A DNA stretch of 64,000 bases. It comes from Pontibacter sp. HSC-14F20 (GTDB lineage: Bacteria; Bacteroidota; Bacteroidia; Cytophagales; Hymenobacteraceae). Positions 62,842 to 64,000 of this stretch are shown here, piece after piece (the stretch's first letter is position 1; every line of letters starts with the position of its first letter). A model generated the notes under the pieces. It saw only the letters and a program-made list of their open reading frames with translations. It did no database searches and had not been told where the DNA came from. The position numbers and the translations under genes are program-made. The stretch is from positions 156,620 through 220,619 of the forward strand of contig NZ_JAHZTC010000008.1 of the NCBI RefSeq assembly GCF_019599265.1, given 5' to 3'.

Positions 62842-64000
62842 ATGGAAAATCTCAATAATTACACGGGTAGGGCAAAGGATGCTCGCTCGAAGAACCAGCT
62901 ACTAGGGCTATGGCGGTATGCTATGGTGCTGGTAGCTTTTATGATATATTCAAATGAGACATTTGCTCAAACCTTTCCCCCTGTAAGCTCCTGTACATCG
63001 AAGGATTTAGAGTTAGTTGAAGCTGAATTAACCGGAGGAGATGTGTGTAACACTTGTCAACCTGGTACTGAAATTACTAGAACCTTAACTTTATCTATTT
63101 ATAATAAAACAGGATCAAAAAGAACTTCATTCGCCTTCTGGGGTACATTGGAGATATATGATTCAAACGGGAATTTTAAAAGTTCAAGATCTATAACAGG
63201 ATGTAATGGCCCAATAGCACCAAATAGTATTACACCTCTTCCTTATGGACAGATTACATATACCTGTGGTGATGCAATAAAAATTACTAACCTCTATTTA
63301 GCATGGACTGAAGCTTCTCCTAATGCAATTTGTCCTCTAGATCCATCAACTATAAACCCTAAATGCGGTACACTACCTGAAATTGTTGTAAATACAGGGG
63401 TTGACGCTAGCTTTACAAATACTAATGTTAGCTGTTTTAACGGTAGTAATGGTGCTATTAACATGACCCCTTCAGGTGGCTCAGGCTCCTACACATATTT
63501 ATGGACTGCAAGTAATGGGGGTGAGATTCCTAGTGGACAGACAAATAATCAGGATTTAACTGGTTTGAAAGCTGGTACTTATACAGTAACTGTAACAGAT
63601 GGGAATAATTGCTCAATTACAGAAAGTACAACTATTGCACAGCCGAGCGCCATCGTGGCCAGCGCGGAGGTGACGACTGTGATTACCTGCTCGGGTGGCA
63701 CGGCCACGGTGACCATCACCGCCAGCGGCGGCACCTCGCCGCTGAGTTACACCTTCAACGGGGTGACCAACGCGACGGGCGTCTTCACGGGCGTATCGGC
63801 GGGCAATGGCCTGGCCTGGTCGGTTGCCGACGCCAACGACTGCCCTGCCACTGGCACGATCGACGTCGAATCTCCGAGCGCCATCGTGGCCAGCGCGGAG
63901 GTGACGACTGTGATTACCTGCTCGGGTGGCACGGCCACGGTGACCATCACCGCCAGCGGCGGCACCTCGCCGCTGAGTTACACCTTCAACGGGGTGACCA
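62842..64000 (+). CDS. SprB-repeat-type surface adhesin, N-terminal part
   Basis: The frame opens at ATG 62842 and is still open at the window edge (386 residues visible). A long n-region and hydrophobic core (YAMVLVAFMIYSNETFAQ, cleavage near residue 43) form the signal. Residues about 44-190 are a Cys-containing domain (CTSKDLELVEAELTGGDVC...). From about 191 come SprB-like repeats: CFNGSNGAINMTPSGGSGSYTYLWT...LTGLKAGTYTVTVTDGNNC, then 77-residue units starting IVASAEVTTVITCSGG. SprB is a giant adhesin of Bacteroidota gliding motility, exported by the type IX system; a relation in function is inferred from the repeat only. Confidence 0.8.
   Translation, partial: MENLNNYTGRAKDARSKNQLLGLWRYAMVLVAFMIYSNETFAQTFPPVSSCTSKDLELVEAELTGGDVCNTCQPGTEITRTLTLSIYNKTGSKRTSFAFWGTLEIYDSNGNFKSSRSITGCNGPIAPNSITPLPYGQITYTCGDAIKITNLYLAWTEASPNAICPLDPSTINPKCGTLPEIVVNTGVDASFTNTNVSCFNGSNGAINMTPSGGSGSYTYLWTASNGGEIPSGQTNNQDLTGLKAGTYTVTVTDGNNCSITESTTIAQPSAIVASAEVTTVITCSGGTATVTITASGGTSPLSYTFNGVTNATGVFTGVSAGNGLAWSVADANDCPATGTIDVESPSAIVASAEVTTVITCSGGTATVTITASGGTSPLSYTFNGVT
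63643..64000 (+). repeat. Nucleotide-identical 231-bp tandem repeats in the adhesin
   Basis: The unit beginning at 63643 starts again at 63874, period 231 bp (77 codons). The 127 bp of the second unit that are visible are identical to the first at every base. GC content jumps sharply compared with the preceding codons. Confidence 0.95.

Overview
The window looks like a piece of a Bacteroidota chromosome, most likely order Cytophagales, family Hymenobacteraceae, and closest in feel to Pontibacter. That placement is inference from protein style and base composition, since no search was run. Supporting signs are TAnnTTTG promoter elements (best upstream of rplM, with an upstream ATTG box 20 bp away), a long SecA without a C-terminal zinc motif, BlaR1/BlaI-type pairs, PpiC-type chaperones, and a giant adhesin with SprB-like repeats at the right edge.

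Layout. 1-4.3 kb: end of a DivIC-like gene, a membrane XRE regulator, an HscA-like Hsp70, and an Ldh2-family dehydrogenase. 4.5-13.5 kb: a periplasmic TPR protein, a lipoprotein, a Ppx/GppA phosphatase, a membrane-anchored nuclease-like protein, a Ca2+/H+ antiporter, an rRNA-methyltransferase-like gene, dapF and a GNAT gene. 13.7-16.5 kb: an accessory patch holding an IS110-type transposase and a complete IS4-type element. 16.9-26 kb: secA, deoC, a SPOR lipoprotein, an M20 peptidase, a DUF2490 barrel, Hsp20 and an HtrA protease. 26.0-27.8 kb: a complete IS1182-type element sitting in the htrA terminator. 27.9-35.4 kb: ALDH7, an ECF sigma / membrane regulator / exported protein operon, RidA, a membrane MutS-like ATPase and small genes. 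35.5-38.2 kb: rplM-rpsI-rpsB-tsf. 38.3-41.2 kb: an M56/BlaI signalling pair with two palindromic operators. 41.3-51 kb: quinone oxidoreductase, RluA, a PhoR/PhoB-like pair, DUF3108, recA, a barrel protein, GNAT and SDR genes. 51.2-58.9 kb: MoxR, two periplasmic prolyl isomerases (one with an inserted OmpA domain), and a PP2C/STAS/RsbW-like partner-switching module. 59-62 kb: guaB, rhodanese, pnuC and a 58-residue gene. 62.8 kb to the edge: the start of a SprB-type repeat adhesin.

How the genes work together. Much of the window is envelope biology: SecA exports; HtrA, the two PpiC proteins and Hsp20 look after folding; the ECF operon, M56/BlaI pair, histidine kinase pair and partner-switching set sense and respond. 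Housekeeping genes (ribosomal proteins, recA, guaB, dapF, deoC) fill the rest.

The most unusual signal is not a gene. The hexamer GGTATA (TATACC on the other strand), usually within AGGTATAG, is scattered through the native DNA about every 200 bp, inside and between genes. It is absent from both complete insertion sequences and from the IS110 transposase, and also absent from the ribosomal operon and recA. It sometimes forms head-to-head perfect palindromes. I know of no description of it.
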